NCBI GenBank assembly: GCA_002005505.1
Contig: KV908518.1
Location: 123,676 to 187,675, forward strand
Direction of reading: 5' to 3'
Length of the DNA: 64,000 bases
DNA from: Botryococcus braunii
Taxonomy: Eukaryota > Chlorophyta > Trebouxiophyceae
Positions 10,208 to 20,808 of the stretch are shown here, one piece after another (the stretch's first letter is position 1; each line of letters starts with the position of its first letter). Under the pieces are notes generated by a model. That model did no database searches and was not told the origin of the DNA. It worked only from the letters and a program-made list of their open reading frames with translations. A program made the position numbers and the translations under genes.

Positions 10208-12057
10208 TGCCAAGCCGCTTTTGAAGCCATCAAGGCTATGCTAGTGGATGCGCCGCTTTTACGATACCCCGACTTCAGCAAGAAATTCACCCTATACACT
10301 GATTGGCAGCCCGGAGCCGCCGCCGCCATTCTGGGCCAGGAGTTCGAGGATGGTGACCATGTGATCGCGTACGCCAGCAAAACTTTACAAGGAGCAGAGC
10401 TCAACTACTCTCCAACGGATGGGGAGCTGCTTGCCATAGTGTGGGCCGTGAAGCTATTCCGCCCCTACCTCTATGGAGTTCAATTTACTATAGTAACAGA
10501 CCACAAAGCTTTGAAGTGGTTACTCACCACACGCAATTTGTCCGGCAAACTAGCACGATACGCCATCGAACTACAAGAATATGACTTTGACATCCAGCAC
10601 CGCTCGGGGACCTTGCATGGGAATGTGGACTGCCTTTCCCGTCTACGCCTAATGCCGCCCCCTGGAGAACACTACAGTGAAGAGCCGCCGCCGCCGCCGT
10701 TAGAAGAAGAAAATAATGAGGAGAACCACATGCACTGCTGCTACACCATGACCTTTGACAAGGAAAATATGCCGCCTGCTGGAGACACAATGGACCTGGA
10801 CCAACCTTACCCGCCACCCGCGCACGATACCACCCAGCGCGGAGAGATAGTAACTTCACCAACCCTACGCCGCATGACGACCCCGGAGGATGATGCACCC
10901 CCTTCCAGGGACTGCCTTCCGGAGATGAGATATGAATCAACACAGATTTATGACCTGCCGCCGCCTACGGAGACTATATCTGGCCGTTCTGCCGCTATGG
11001 CCAGCCAAGGACCTAAGACTACACCGCGTATGCGTACTGACAGCCCGCCGCTTATGGAAGATGTACCGTGCCAAGTATGCACGGGAAGAGATGATGAGGA
11101 GACCATGCTACTATGTGACCTCTGCAACCACGGATACCACATCGACTGTTTGGAGCCTGCACTGGCCCGGGTACCCAGGGGACCCTGGCTATGCCCTTTA
11201 TGTGACCAGATTGCGGATGCCGTCCCCTCTCGCGACATTGTGGACGATGAAGAAGTACTTGAGTACTTAGCCGCTGACAAACGACACCGACCTGGGACAA
11301 GCCGCAAGGATGCTAAGCGAATAGCACGCCGGGCCCAGAACTACTACTTTGCCGCCGAAGAATTCCCTATTGAATGGAGGACCCGCAACTGGCCACTTGT
11401 ACAGAAGGCCACAAGAGGATTTGGCCCACGAACCGTACCATGGTACGAGGACAAACTTGACATCATTAAGGAGCTACACGACGACGTGGGCCACTACGGA
11501 ATTAACCGCACGATCCACCTCATCAAGGAGCGCTTTTACTGGACGGATATGTCCCTCGACGTCAAAATATACATCCAGCATTGCCCTGGATGTCAATTCA
11601 GGACCATTCAGCTCACCAAGCCGGTGGAGCTGACTCCCGTAGCCGTCACGGGGGTCTTTCATATGATTGGAGTGGACCTGACAGGACCCATGGATGCGCC
11701 CTCGGGGCGAGAGAAAGTGTACATTGCCACCGCCATAGACTACCTCACCAAATGGGTGGAGGCCAAGATTATCCCAAACAAAGAAGCATCGACTACCGCA
11801 AAATTATTCAAAGAAGAGATTCTGGCACGGCACGGCTGCCCCCAGATTGTTATTACGGACAATGGCCAGGAATGGCAAGGAGAATTCCAGACATTAATGG
11901 ACCAATGCTTCATAGAAGTAACAAAGACCAGCCCATACCATCCACAAGCCAACGGCCTCGTTGAGAGGTTTCATGGCACATTGAAAGAGAAAAAGAGAAG
12001 CTCGGGCAAGCCGCCCTTGAAAGCCCTGGAGCATGGGACCGCAAGCTACATGATATT
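10208..12057 (+). CDS. E1 RNase H - PHD finger - integrase (segment 2 of 3)
   Basis: This resumes the E1 polyprotein after E2. RNase H begins at once (YTDWQPG, ASKTL, TDHKALKWLL). A linker of about 130 residues follows, then a PHD finger at 11069-11203. Integrase comes next. Its HHCC segment (HDDVGHYG, then HCPGCQ) lies near 11470-11600. The core Asp residues are in GVDLTGPM and ITDNGQEW, and the Glu is in HPQANGLVERFHG. The conserved reading changes frame near 11990, within an A/G-rich run, so one small indel has broken integrase. The sequence is then cut at 12057 by element E3. The long forward ORF reading on to 12109 uses bases from the E3 LTR. Removing E2 and E3 restores continuity apart from that indel. 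Confidence 0.88.
11069..11203 (+). other. PHD zinc finger within E1 polyprotein
   Basis: The translated segment has a full C4-H-C3 ligand set in PHD spacing: CQVC, then CDLC, then H-x-x-C, then CPLC preceded by the conserved Trp (GPWLC). PHD fingers usually read the histone H3 N-terminus, either unmodified or methylated at Lys4. The finger lies in frame between RNase H and the integrase zinc-binding domain. All eight zinc ligands are present, so the fold is very likely. The ligand is inferred. Confidence 0.9.
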
Positions 12058-12758
12058 TGTTAGGTTATGGGCATTCGGCATCACCTGTAAGCAAGCAGAC
12101 AGGTCGTGAGTTCGTGCCACTCCAGCTACCGTCCTTGACGACTGTCTGCTCTTTAGACACATGCAACTGCATGGACAAGACTGGCATCCTTATGTGCCCA
12201 GTATCTTTCCAAACCAGTTTCGTTACACGTTGATCTGTCAATGAGCATCTACACACGGATAAGCTCCTGACGGCTGAAAGCAAGTACCTTCCTATACTCA
12301 ATCAAGACTCCGTCCCTTAGCTGTTTGGGAGACTTGATTGTACACTAAGATGGTTCACTTACAAACAAGCAATCAAACACGAACACATTACCAATACACA
12401 CCCTGCGTCACCGCACCTGTAAGCAAGCAGACAGGTCGTAAGTTCGTGCCACTCCAGCTACCGTCCTTGACGACTGTCTGCTCTTTAGACACATGCAACT
12501 GCATGGACAAGACTGGCATCCTTATGTGCCCAGTATCTTTCCAAACCAGTTGCTCGACTATGCGGTGATCGCAGCTTTAATAGTCCTTTCACACTAACGC
12601 GTAATCTATATCAGATTGTACCTTATGTTCGAAATAGACCTCATCCGAACATGTCTCGAGGTACCTTGTCGTGGATAGTGGACCCGTATCCTAATAACGT
12701 ACATTTGAAGATCACCTAAAGCACAAGGCATTCTATAATGTATGTTCACAACTCAACA
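12058..12758 (-). repeat. E3 3' LTR (701 bp) with internal direct repeat
   Basis: This LTR contains two copies of a segment of about 145 bp that begins CACCTGTAAGCAAGCAGACA, the first near 12082 and the second near 12414, about 332 bp apart. The start of each copy can form a short hairpin (ACCTGT pairing with ACAGGT). The same two-copy layout is present in the other E3 LTR. Confidence 0.88.
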
Positions 12759-12779
12759 CTTCCCCTTGCCTGCATGATT

Positions 12780-13320
12780 TATGTGTATCTTCTCAGTCCT
12801 AGTGAATCCCTATGACTAACACCACGGACTTGTTAAGTGGTTTGGTCATAAACTCAGCCACATTGTGAGCAGATTCCACATAGGGGATATCTGCCAGTCC
12901 CTCTCCTATGGCCTCCCTAGCATAGTGGCATCCACAAAGCCTTCACGCTCGGGTACCTTCCCTCCAAGAGTTAAAGCTAACTCTTGGGTGTCCCTAAGAT
13001 ACTTCAGCACTCGAATGGCTTCACTCCAGTGCGAAGTGGTAGGGCTCATTCTGTACCTTGGCAACACACCAACTGCCTATGCAATTTCAGATCTGGTGGT
13101 GTTGGCAATGTACCGCAGTGACCCTTTTAAGCTCACAATACCGATGGCCAGGAGTGCCTGACCCTACTGACTCCACATCCTTGGACTCGAGCCTGCTGCT
13201 AGCCACAAAGTCCTTGAACATTGGAGTATCAACTCCACGACCATCCTCACACACACCCTTTCCAACGTTTTGCAACGCTATTCTAAGTCCACAGACACCA
13301 CTCATGTATACCGCAGTAAA
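12780..13320 (-). pseudogene. Copia RT/RNase H remnant inside E3
   Basis: Minus-strand reading here gives fragments matching the C-terminal RT region of C1 and C2, including DTPMFKDFVA and PGHRYCEL. The intact elements have DTPMTKDFVA and GHRYCELVGSLL. The stretch next to the purine tract (12759-12870) aligns with the end of copia RNase H, but about 300 bp of RNase H are missing between the two parts. Stops and frameshifts exclude function. Confidence 0.7.
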
Positions 13321-13329
13321 ACCTCTGAC

Positions 13330-14600
13330 AACAATTGAAGACTAGTCTCCTCGACGTGTTCAAATGACGACATGAATTTAATACGTACCCGTCATGATGA
13401 TCATGACAGCTAAACATACATGTAAACTCAAAATCCATCCCCTCACTTTCAAAGCCCCCCATACATTTCAACTGACCCTTTAGTCCGCGGCGCGACATCG
13501 AAACTAGTTGCGACCGTGATTTCCTGTGTGAGTTCCTTTTCTATCACCATATGGAGGCCAATACTTGCACAACCAACATGACCCAGGACTTACTGCTTGA
13601 GTACTTTCAAGTTGTCTTGCACTAACTCACATTGCTTCCCCTGGAAGTGCTATTACATGTTTCACGGTCCGTCGATCAAATTGTATTTCTCCAACCTCTA
13701 TACTTTTATTTGGTTAAGGATTTGAAGCATCAAGACTAAACAGACACCGTTACAAACGACCTGCACTCAAAAACGCATCTAACAACTATGTTTCATGTTA
13801 TATAACCTAGAGTCTGGATATCAACGACTTTCATCTGGAATTTTTCAAGATTTGTCACATATGGCCACAACTCCCAAACTTGGCTCTGTGGCTATCTCTA
13901 AGAACTCTCTCTAGCTTTCATTGATTTTACTGGCTATCCCGGTCTAGCTTTCTAACGTGAGGGTGCACCGATGCATCAAGGCCTTAGGATTGAATTGTCT
14001 GTAACTGACAATTCTACCACCCAAAGCTCACTTGTATTGGTCACAATGATGGTAGCTCACCTCTACCCTATTTATACACATAACCCTTAAAAAAGTCTTA
14101 TCTATACACCATCAGTACTATGATCAGTCTCTAAGGGCGTTGCTGCAACAATACACATGACTTACAAAGTCACCAACGCTTACGTGTGTTGGGTCAAATA
14201 TCACCATCCTCTGCTTGAGGAGCTAGGGTCATCACAGGTACCTATCAGTAACCTCATGTTGAGCACAATAGATCCTCTTCATCATCATTACTAGACATTA
14301 GGCTACTCAACATCCAAATGCGCGAAAAACGCAACGCGCGCACGCGCGCAACGATAACTGATGAGCTTCCCCTGACCACATTATGTCACAGGTTAACCCA
14401 AAACTCTTCAAATTAATTCATTGTCCTCAGAAACCAATTCTTTTCCATGTCAATATCAGAATTAGCTTTACATGTTAGCAATTTTTGGTGTTCATAATTT
14501 GGCCCATCTAACACTCATATCCTTTGTGTAGCCCGCACCATGGATTAAGACTAACTTGCAGCTATTTCTACCCCAACTGCACCTCTTTGCATTCCTAGAG
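13330..14600. other. E3 interior, no gene recognised
   Basis: I see no conserved reading frame, RNA gene or terminal repeat here. There is a short CG-rich run of GCGCG/CACGCG near 14320-14355. It is treated as non-coding filler of the E3 element. Confidence 0.5.
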
Positions 14601-15045
14601 TCATTCATGTATATCACCTTAAACATTCTGGGTCAACTACCATGCATTGCAACGATAAAATTGTAATCTTCTGGTACCCACAACTCACTCCTGGTCAGCC
14701 CAATACCTTTCAACACCAGGTCATTCATGTATATCACCTTAAACATTCTGGGTCAATTACCCTATGGTCCATGCCAGACTGTAGGTCAGGGCGTGAAGCG
14801 CATGCATTGCGCAACGATACAATTGTAATCTTGTGGTACCCACAACTCACTCTTGGTCAGCCCAAAAACTTTCAACACCAGGTCATTGATGTATATCCCC
14901 TTAAACATTCTGGGTCAATTACTCTATGGTCCATGCCAGACTGTAGGTCAGGGTGTGAAGCGCATGCATTGCGCAACGATAAAATTGTAATCTTCTGGTA
15001 CCCACAACTCACTCCTGGTCAACCCAAAAACTTTCAACACCAAGT
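14601..15045. repeat. Tandem repeat, unit 162 bp (about 2.7 copies)
   Basis: A unit beginning TCATTCATGTATATCACCTT starts at 14601, 14721 and about 14883. The first copy lacks about 42 bp, giving a 120-bp step and then a 162-bp step. The 162-bp period is a multiple of three, which explains why a long chance ORF (14642-15394) crosses the block. Confidence 0.8.
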
Positions 15046-15374
15046 CAAAAAACCTTCGGCATACCTTAGGGATTTTCACAACACCACATACACAGACACA
15101 CATAGAGAGGTCTCACAAGCCACACTGGACCCATATATGACCCTATGTAGGACCACTCAAGGTTTGAAAACCGCGTTGGCCACACATCGCATTGACTACA
15201 CATCATTGACCAGACACAACCAGTCAATGTCTAGTTTCACACTCTGGAAAACATGGAAGGAATGCCAGGCACATAAGACAAGTCATGACATTGATTACAC
15301 AGCAGTTCCGATAAGAGGTCTTGACTCCGCAAGTGCACGACAGTTCAATGAGGCACACGACTCCCGATTTAGCA

Positions 15375-15545
15375 TTTCTCACCCTCAACATTAGGGACTA
15401 GCCATCAGCGAGTCCGAACGCGACACCTGATCAGCCTTTCTCACCCTCAACATTAGGGACTAGCCATCAGCGAGTCCGAACGCGACACCTGATCAGCCTT
15501 TCTCACCCTTAACATTAGGCACTAGCCATTAGCGAGTAGCAGCGC
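15375..15545. repeat. Tandem repeat, unit 62 bp (about 2.8 copies)
   Basis: A unit beginning TTTCTCACCCTCAACATTAG starts at 15375, 15437 and 15499, exactly 62 bp apart. The third copy carries a few substitutions. No coding or RNA role is evident. Confidence 0.85.
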
Positions 15546-16337
15546 AAACCACAATAAGAATGTGCTCAGTGGACTGGGGAACCAAAAGTCCCTTATAAGG
15601 TGGTAATTACCACCATATTGCACCAACTCCTGGCTGTTTACACATACACAATCAATGTCTTTCAAGCCCCAGCTCATGGACATCTTTACACACGCTTACA
15701 CATACAACACATATGTAAGCCCATCCCCATGCTGCAGTACCTGTACTGTTGCTCATGGTGTCTACCAATACCTGGATGGGGGCTCCCTAGGGTCCACCCA
15801 CTTCTTCCCGCTGAGTATCACACTTGCTGTCAGTGGTTAGAGGTCATTCATAACTACTTTTGTTAATCTGACCCCCTTGATCTCCAGCCTTAAGAGGGTG
15901 CAGACTTAAAAAGAAGCCTTTCTATTGGTTCACCTCTCAACCAGTACACTTACTGTAACACAGAAGCATCACTTCCTCTCTCAACTCATTGAGCCACACA
16001 CTCACAATTTCAGGACCCAAATCATACACAACCTCCCATATGCACTCAAAATTTCACTCCTCCATCCCAAGGTGGTCTTCCGCCTCGTGCCCTTCCAACC
16101 GGGATTTCACCACCTCGCCTTGCGGATTAAACTGCCAAGATTTCTTGGCATTTCAGAATCAATTCGAATGGATTCTGAAGCATATACTGCGACATGAAGG
16201 CGGGGTACAAATTGCGGGGCTGTCGCTCCCTGTGGGACTGGAGTAGACTTGTGTAGTGTCCGCTGGCCACCAGTGCCTTGCCCAAAAACCACATATCGGC
16301 TTGTCCTCAGCACCCAGAGTTGGGTGGGCCCATAACC

Positions 16338-17036
16338 TGTTAGGTTATGGGCATTCGGCATCACCTGTAAGCAAGCAGACATGTCGTGAGTTCGTGCCAC
16401 TCCAGCTACCGTCCTTGACGACTGTCTGCTCTTTAGACACATGCAACTGCATGGACAAGACTGGCATCCTTATGTGCCCAGTATCTTTCCAAACCAGTTT
16501 CGTTACACGTTGATCTGTCAATGAGCATCTACACACGGATAAGCTCCTGACGGCTGAAAGCAAGTACCTTCCTATACTCAATCAAGACTCCGCCCTTAGC
16601 TGTTTGGGAGACTTGATTGTACACTAAGATGGTTCACTTACAAACAAGCAATCAAACACGAACACATTACCAATACACACCCTGCGTCACCGCACCTGTA
16701 AGCAAGCAGACAGGTCGTAAGTTCGTGCCACTCCAGCTACCGTCCTTGACGACTATCTGCTCTTTAGACACATGCAACTGCATGGACAAGACTGGCATCC
16801 TTATGTGCCCAGTATCTTTCCAAACCAGTTGCTCGACTATGCGGTGATCGCAGCTTTAATAGTCCTTTCACACTAACGCGTAATCTAGATCAGATTGTAC
16901 CTTATGTTCGAAATAGACCTCATCCGAACATGTCTCGAGGTACCTTATGTGGATAGTGGACCCGTATCCTAATAACGTACATTTGAAGATCACCTAAAGC
17001 ACAAGGCATTCTATAATGTATGTTCACAACTCAACA
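16338..17036 (-). repeat. E3 5' LTR (699 bp)
   Basis: This is the partner of 12058-12758. It is preceded on the plus strand by GTGGGCCCATAACC (16324-16337). On the minus strand that is a copia primer site complementary to the anticodon region of initiator tRNA-Met rather than to its 3' end. Confidence 0.88.
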
Positions 17037-17509
17037 ATATTCTTCTGGGGTACCGGACGAGTCCCCAAGGTTCCACCAAGCACAGCCCCTTCCGGTTGTT
17101 GTACGGAAGAGCAGCAACCCTACCTATCGACAACAAGACCTTACCAAGCACCACGCCGGACATAGCAGGCGGGGAAGGAAGTTGCCCCCGCGAGAGACAT
17201 CAAGAGGAGATAGCAGCCGCCCACACCAACATTTTGCGCGCCCAGGAGCGCCAGAAAAGAGAATACGCTCAGAAACTGAAGCCCACGAAGCGTGGACGTG
17301 AAATTGAAGAAGGGCTACGTAACCTACAGCCTGGAGACTTAATAGCCGTCAAAACCCGGAAAAAGCACCAGTTGGCCCCAGCATTTGTGGGCCCCTTCAT
17401 CTTCAAGGAGTACTACGACGACAGCACGCTTGTTATCCAAAATTCTAAAGGAAAGACCTGGAAAGAATCAATACATACCGTTGGGAAGTACCATCCCAGC
17501 CACCACTAA
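17037..17509 (+). CDS. E1 integrase C-terminus (segment 3 of 3)
   Basis: The frame starting in LLGYRTSPQ at 17042 continues the integrase reading that stopped before the E3 insertion, where the alternative frame ends in WDRKLHDI at 12057. It contains the PFRLLYGR helix typical of the end of the gypsy integrase core. A basic coiled segment follows (AQERQKREY), then a GPF module (FVGPFIF), ending at TAA 17507-17509. No chromodomain follows, in contrast to E2 and G5. E1's chromatin-reading function may instead be supplied by its internal PHD finger (inference). Confidence 0.85.
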
Positions 17510-17554
17510 AGAAAAGGAAATGATTAGAAAAGGAATAGTATTGCACGCATTGAA

Positions 17555-18046
17555 ATGTTTAAAGTAAGTTACACCACTACCGGTAGAGTGCTGAAGGTCG
17601 CATCCTTCCTACGAAGAAAGACCGTGAATGAGAAGAAGCTTGCTTCAAAGGACTTGAGCCAAAGCAGTATCTTGAGGGAATGTTGGAGTTTGGAATTGGA
17701 TGGCATATGTAAGCGAAGAGCAATTCAGCCCCGCGCATCTATACTCATGGGCCAAGGGTCCCCGATGAACAACGGTGATGCCGCAAAGGCGGTGCATTAT
17801 GAATCACCTTCCCAACGCGCAGCAACGGACAACGATACCTACAAAGTACCTTGCGGCAAGGACGAAGTACAAGGAGCTGTTCAAGGAACAATGAGCAAAG
17901 ACCAAGCGTGCCGCATGCAGCCGACACAATTGGAGTCGTTCTACTATCATGGATATCTTAACAAGGAATATGCAATACCTCGGCGCATCCGAGCAATAAT
18001 CTGGCTGGACCAATTGAATTTGGAGGGTTTGGAAGCCCAAAGATAG
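17555..18046 (+). CDS. Hypothetical ORF downstream of E1 integrase (163 aa)
   Basis: This open frame lies between the integrase stop and the E1 polypurine tract, where some LTR elements carry a third ORF. The product is basic at its N-terminus, has no predicted membrane segment or signal peptide by eye, and matches no family I recognise. It could be an accessory ORF or chance. The codon pattern gives no clear signal. Conservation in other E1 copies would decide. Confidence 0.25.
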   Translation: MFKVSYTTTGRVLKVASFLRRKTVNEKKLASKDLSQSSILRECWSLELDGICKRRAIQPRASILMGQGSPMNNGDAAKAVHYESPSQRAATDNDTYKVPCGKDEVQGAVQGTMSKDQACRMQPTQLESFYYHGYLNKEYAIPRRIRAIIWLDQLNLEGLEAQR

Positions 18047-18423
18047 AGAAAGGATGTCACACCGGCTCTAGTCCCGAGAAACTTGCTTTTATCAGACATG
18101 TACACCTTCAAGGTGGAAGCAATCTGATGCATTCGAACTCTGGTGGTGTAAAATGGGCATCCCTTGATGACCATAGGCAGTACACTTGATGCAGTACATG
18201 TTGTACCTTATTCAGTAAATTATATTAAGTTCAATACATTATGATATCACGAAGATATTAGTAAGACCAACCCTTAGAGGAGGAAAGAATTCCTACATGC
18301 GTGAGTACAAGACAGAATTGAATATCCGTGCTATTTGTACCTTATGTCATAGGCATTGTACTTTATGCTCTTTAGTCCTCTCGACAAACACTCTCGAAAG
18401 TCGTTCCAGACTTTCTCTCCTTT

Positions 18424-18440
18424 AAGGGGGGGGGAAAGGA
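18424..18440 (+). other. E1 polypurine tract
   Basis: A run of A, nine G, then AAAGGA directly precedes TGCCACATATG at 18441. This is the expected plus-strand priming site next to a 3' LTR. A weaker look-alike (AGAGAAAGGA before TGTCACACC) lies at about 18043-18052. Confidence 0.7.
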
Positions 18441-19260
18441 TGCCACATATGTCGTGAACTGGAGTGTGACCGTGTACATTGGTGGCCATCCGATTGATTT
18501 AAACTGACAATGTGTGTATTTGGCGTAGCCATAAAAGTGATTAGTAAACGACCCTCAATCGGACTTGTACAGCTTTTATTATGGCTCTTATTTGACGTTT
18601 CATAAAGTCGTGGAAAAATGGCGCTTGTCTTTACCCTTTTGTACCTGGACTGGGGTATTTGTCCCTGATTTAGGTCCTAAGGGCAAAATTGTGTATTCCG
18701 GTGCTTTCATTCGAAGCAACGGTTGGAATTGAATGTTCGCGGAGACTTTGGTACTCGGTAGGTGCCATGCAGCTCGGCACGAGGAACTTTGACTTTTAGC
18801 CGTCCGCTGATCGATGTGCTGGCAGTGTTTTAGCCGCCCTTGATCATGTGAGGGCATGTGTTAATACGGCTTGGGAAGCTGTACGTATTACTAGAGGGGA
18901 GTGTATATTAGGGGCTCAGCCTCCGGCCCACAAGTAACAGTATAATTCGGAAAGTTGCGTGTAAAGCATAGCGCCCCAACTCCGTGTCTGTCCGCGGCCC
19001 CCGGCGATTTAGGGATGTTGATTGTTTGACCTGTTATTTGAACTGTATTTGAGACACTTTACTTGCAGTGTTATTGTGTTTTGTGACACTACTAACTTGC
19101 CGGGTTAGGCCGGACGATCGTACGAGTAACAGTACTTGATTTGCAAGGTAACACGTGAATTTGTATTAATTGTGAAAGGATATTGATATAATTGACCTGT
19201 CATAGTGATAGACCTGCGTGAACAATAAAATAGCAAAGTAGTTTAGGCCGAGAAATTACC
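18441..19260 (+). repeat. E1 3' LTR (end uncertain)
   Basis: It starts TGCCACATATG immediately after the polypurine tract. The matching 5' LTR lies outside the window, so the right boundary cannot be fixed. The end given is a guess near an AATAAA-type signal at about 19225. DNA from 19260 to 19765 shows no gene, and I see nothing further in it. Confidence 0.4.
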
Positions 19261-19765
19261 CTGTCCGTAAAACTTCTTCATAACACTTCGGAAACAACCC
19301 GCGCACCCCTTGAAATTAACCAAGAACTTTAAGCAACTCACATTCTAGGCACCCGTACGAAATGAGCAATATCTGAAAAGTAAGTAAGGAGCCAGAACGA
19401 CGCCGCCCGACTACCGATCCCACACCCACGTAGACACTAAAGGAATTACAACAGGAAGAAAATCCACACCCCAGAGATCGAAACACCTTTAAGAATACTT
19501 ATAGTACAAAGAAAACCTCACGATTACTAGGCACCGAATGAGTCCAGCCCCACCAGTCAGAGCCGTGCTAGCCTAACCGTGATCGAAGCCATCCTCCGGA
19601 TATCGTCCGAAAGACCGGTCGCAAGACCGTGAGTAATCCGGTAAGTCCCTCCTAAGTGCTAGGTCCCGGGGCCTCACAAACCCGGGTGGCGATCCGACCA
19701 ATCGATTCGAACCTACATTTATAACCCCGCAGCCCGACTGAATCTCGCTAACTAACCCAAAAATT

Positions 19766-20556
19766 TTGTGGGGGTACCGTTGGGCACGGAACCCTGTAAA
19801 GGATGCCACACCTCCATGTTTGTTGATGCCTGACTTAGATAAACCCTTTGTGATCCACTTTGATGCCTCAGGCTATGCTGTGGGTGCTGTTTTACAGCAG
19901 GATCAAGGGCAGGGACTGCAGCCTGTTGCCTTTGAGTCCAGGAAACTCCAGCCCCCTGAGAGGAAACTGGCCCCTTATGATAGAGAGTTATTAGCTCTTG
20001 TGCATGCTTTGTTGAAATGGAATCATTTGCTTTTGGGTGCCAAATGTACGGTTCACACTGACCAGCAGGCTTTGAAGTATTCGTTGATTGCTCCTGTTGG
20101 GACAAGTAGGCAGGAGCGTTGGCTTACTGAGATCATGAGATTCATGCCTGACATCAAGTATGTTAAGGGCACTGACAATGTTGTTGCAGATGCTTTGTCT
20201 ATGCGTGTTGATCTGGCAGTAATGCATGTCTCCTCCGTTTCTGTCCCGTCTCTCTTACAAGAGATTGCCTTGCTGTGTATTTCTGACCCCACAGTTAGTA
20301 AACTGGTGGATGAAAGTGTTTTGGTATTGAGAGACTCTGTACCTTATCCAGTGCAGACAGGGAAGGTGTATGTACCTAAAGCACTTAGAGAGAAGGTGTT
20401 GAGAGATTGTCATGCCACACCGTTTTCTGGCCATCTTGGTGTTAACAAGATGTATGAGCTAGTATGCAGGGATTTTTGGTGGCCACGTCTCAGCTCTTCA
20501 GTCAGGGACTTTTGCAGGTCTTGTGACACCTGCCAGCGCACTAAAGGGACTGCAGC
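19766..20556 (+). pseudogene. Gypsy RNase H-integrase fragment, interrupted by G3
   Basis: An open frame encodes most of a gypsy RNase H (HFDASGYAVGAVL, then AFESRKL, then VHTDQQALKY) and the start of integrase with its HHCC segment (HATPFSGHLG, then CRSCDTCQRTKG). The reading ends abruptly at 20556, where the G3 LTR begins. Residues after that in the open frame are LTR translation. Gag, protease and RT are absent upstream, so this is a truncated older copy. Confidence 0.8.
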
Positions 20557-20756
20557 TGTAACGGCAGGAAGCTGCCAGGTCCAATGCCAGGATTTCGGGC
20601 AGGACGCTGCCGGGTCCTGAAATGAAGGCTCTGGAAAGTGGCACGCGTCTTGGCGTCGAAGGAAGTCCCGGTGCTGACCGGCTTGTAACAGATTCCGCTG
20701 AATGCTCTAACCTGACTGGTGTCTCGTCTCTCTCTCTCTCTTCCTTTGCCACCTCA
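20557..20756 (+). repeat. G3 5' LTR (about 200 bp, end approximate)
   Basis: It starts TGTAACGGCAGG where the older integrase frame is broken and ends at ACCTCA just before the primer site at 20760. A short CT run lies near its 3' end. No second copy was found downstream, because the 3' end of G3 is missing. Confidence 0.65.
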
Positions 20757-20759
20757 AGG

Positions 20760-20771
20760 TGGTATCGGCGA
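20760..20771 (+). other. G3 primer-binding site
   Basis: It reads TGGTATCGGCGA, the same 12-base site as in E2 and G4, located a few bases after the LTR end. Confidence 0.8.
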
Positions 20772-20808
20772 GTAAAGCAAGGTTTTGCTAATCTACCTGT
20801 TGGGTATA

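Larger units (their letters stand above)
12058..17036 (-). mobile_element. E3: decayed, probably non-autonomous copia element inserted in E1 integrase
   Basis: The LTRs are 12058-12758 (701 bp) and 16338-17036 (699 bp), start TGTTAGG and end CTCAACA. They differ at only a handful of sites that I could find. The 5-bp duplication ATATT occurs at 12053-12057 and 17037-17041. Orientation is minus. The complement of 12759-12772 is a purine tract of copia type, and 16324-16337 is a half-tRNA-iMet primer site. The 3.6-kb interior holds only degraded copia RT/RNase H remnants at the 3' side, then tandem repeats and unassigned DNA. It therefore needed proteins from a related element such as C1. Confidence 0.88.

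Noticed and set aside
14642..15394. 250-codon ORF
   Set aside because: It crosses a 162-bp tandem repeat whose length is a multiple of three, inside a non-autonomous element. No domain is present.
18043..18060. Alternative E1 3' LTR start (AGAGAAAGGA before TGTCACACC)
   Set aside because: The purine tract at 18424-18440 is far stronger. Without the 5' LTR, the weaker site cannot be supported.
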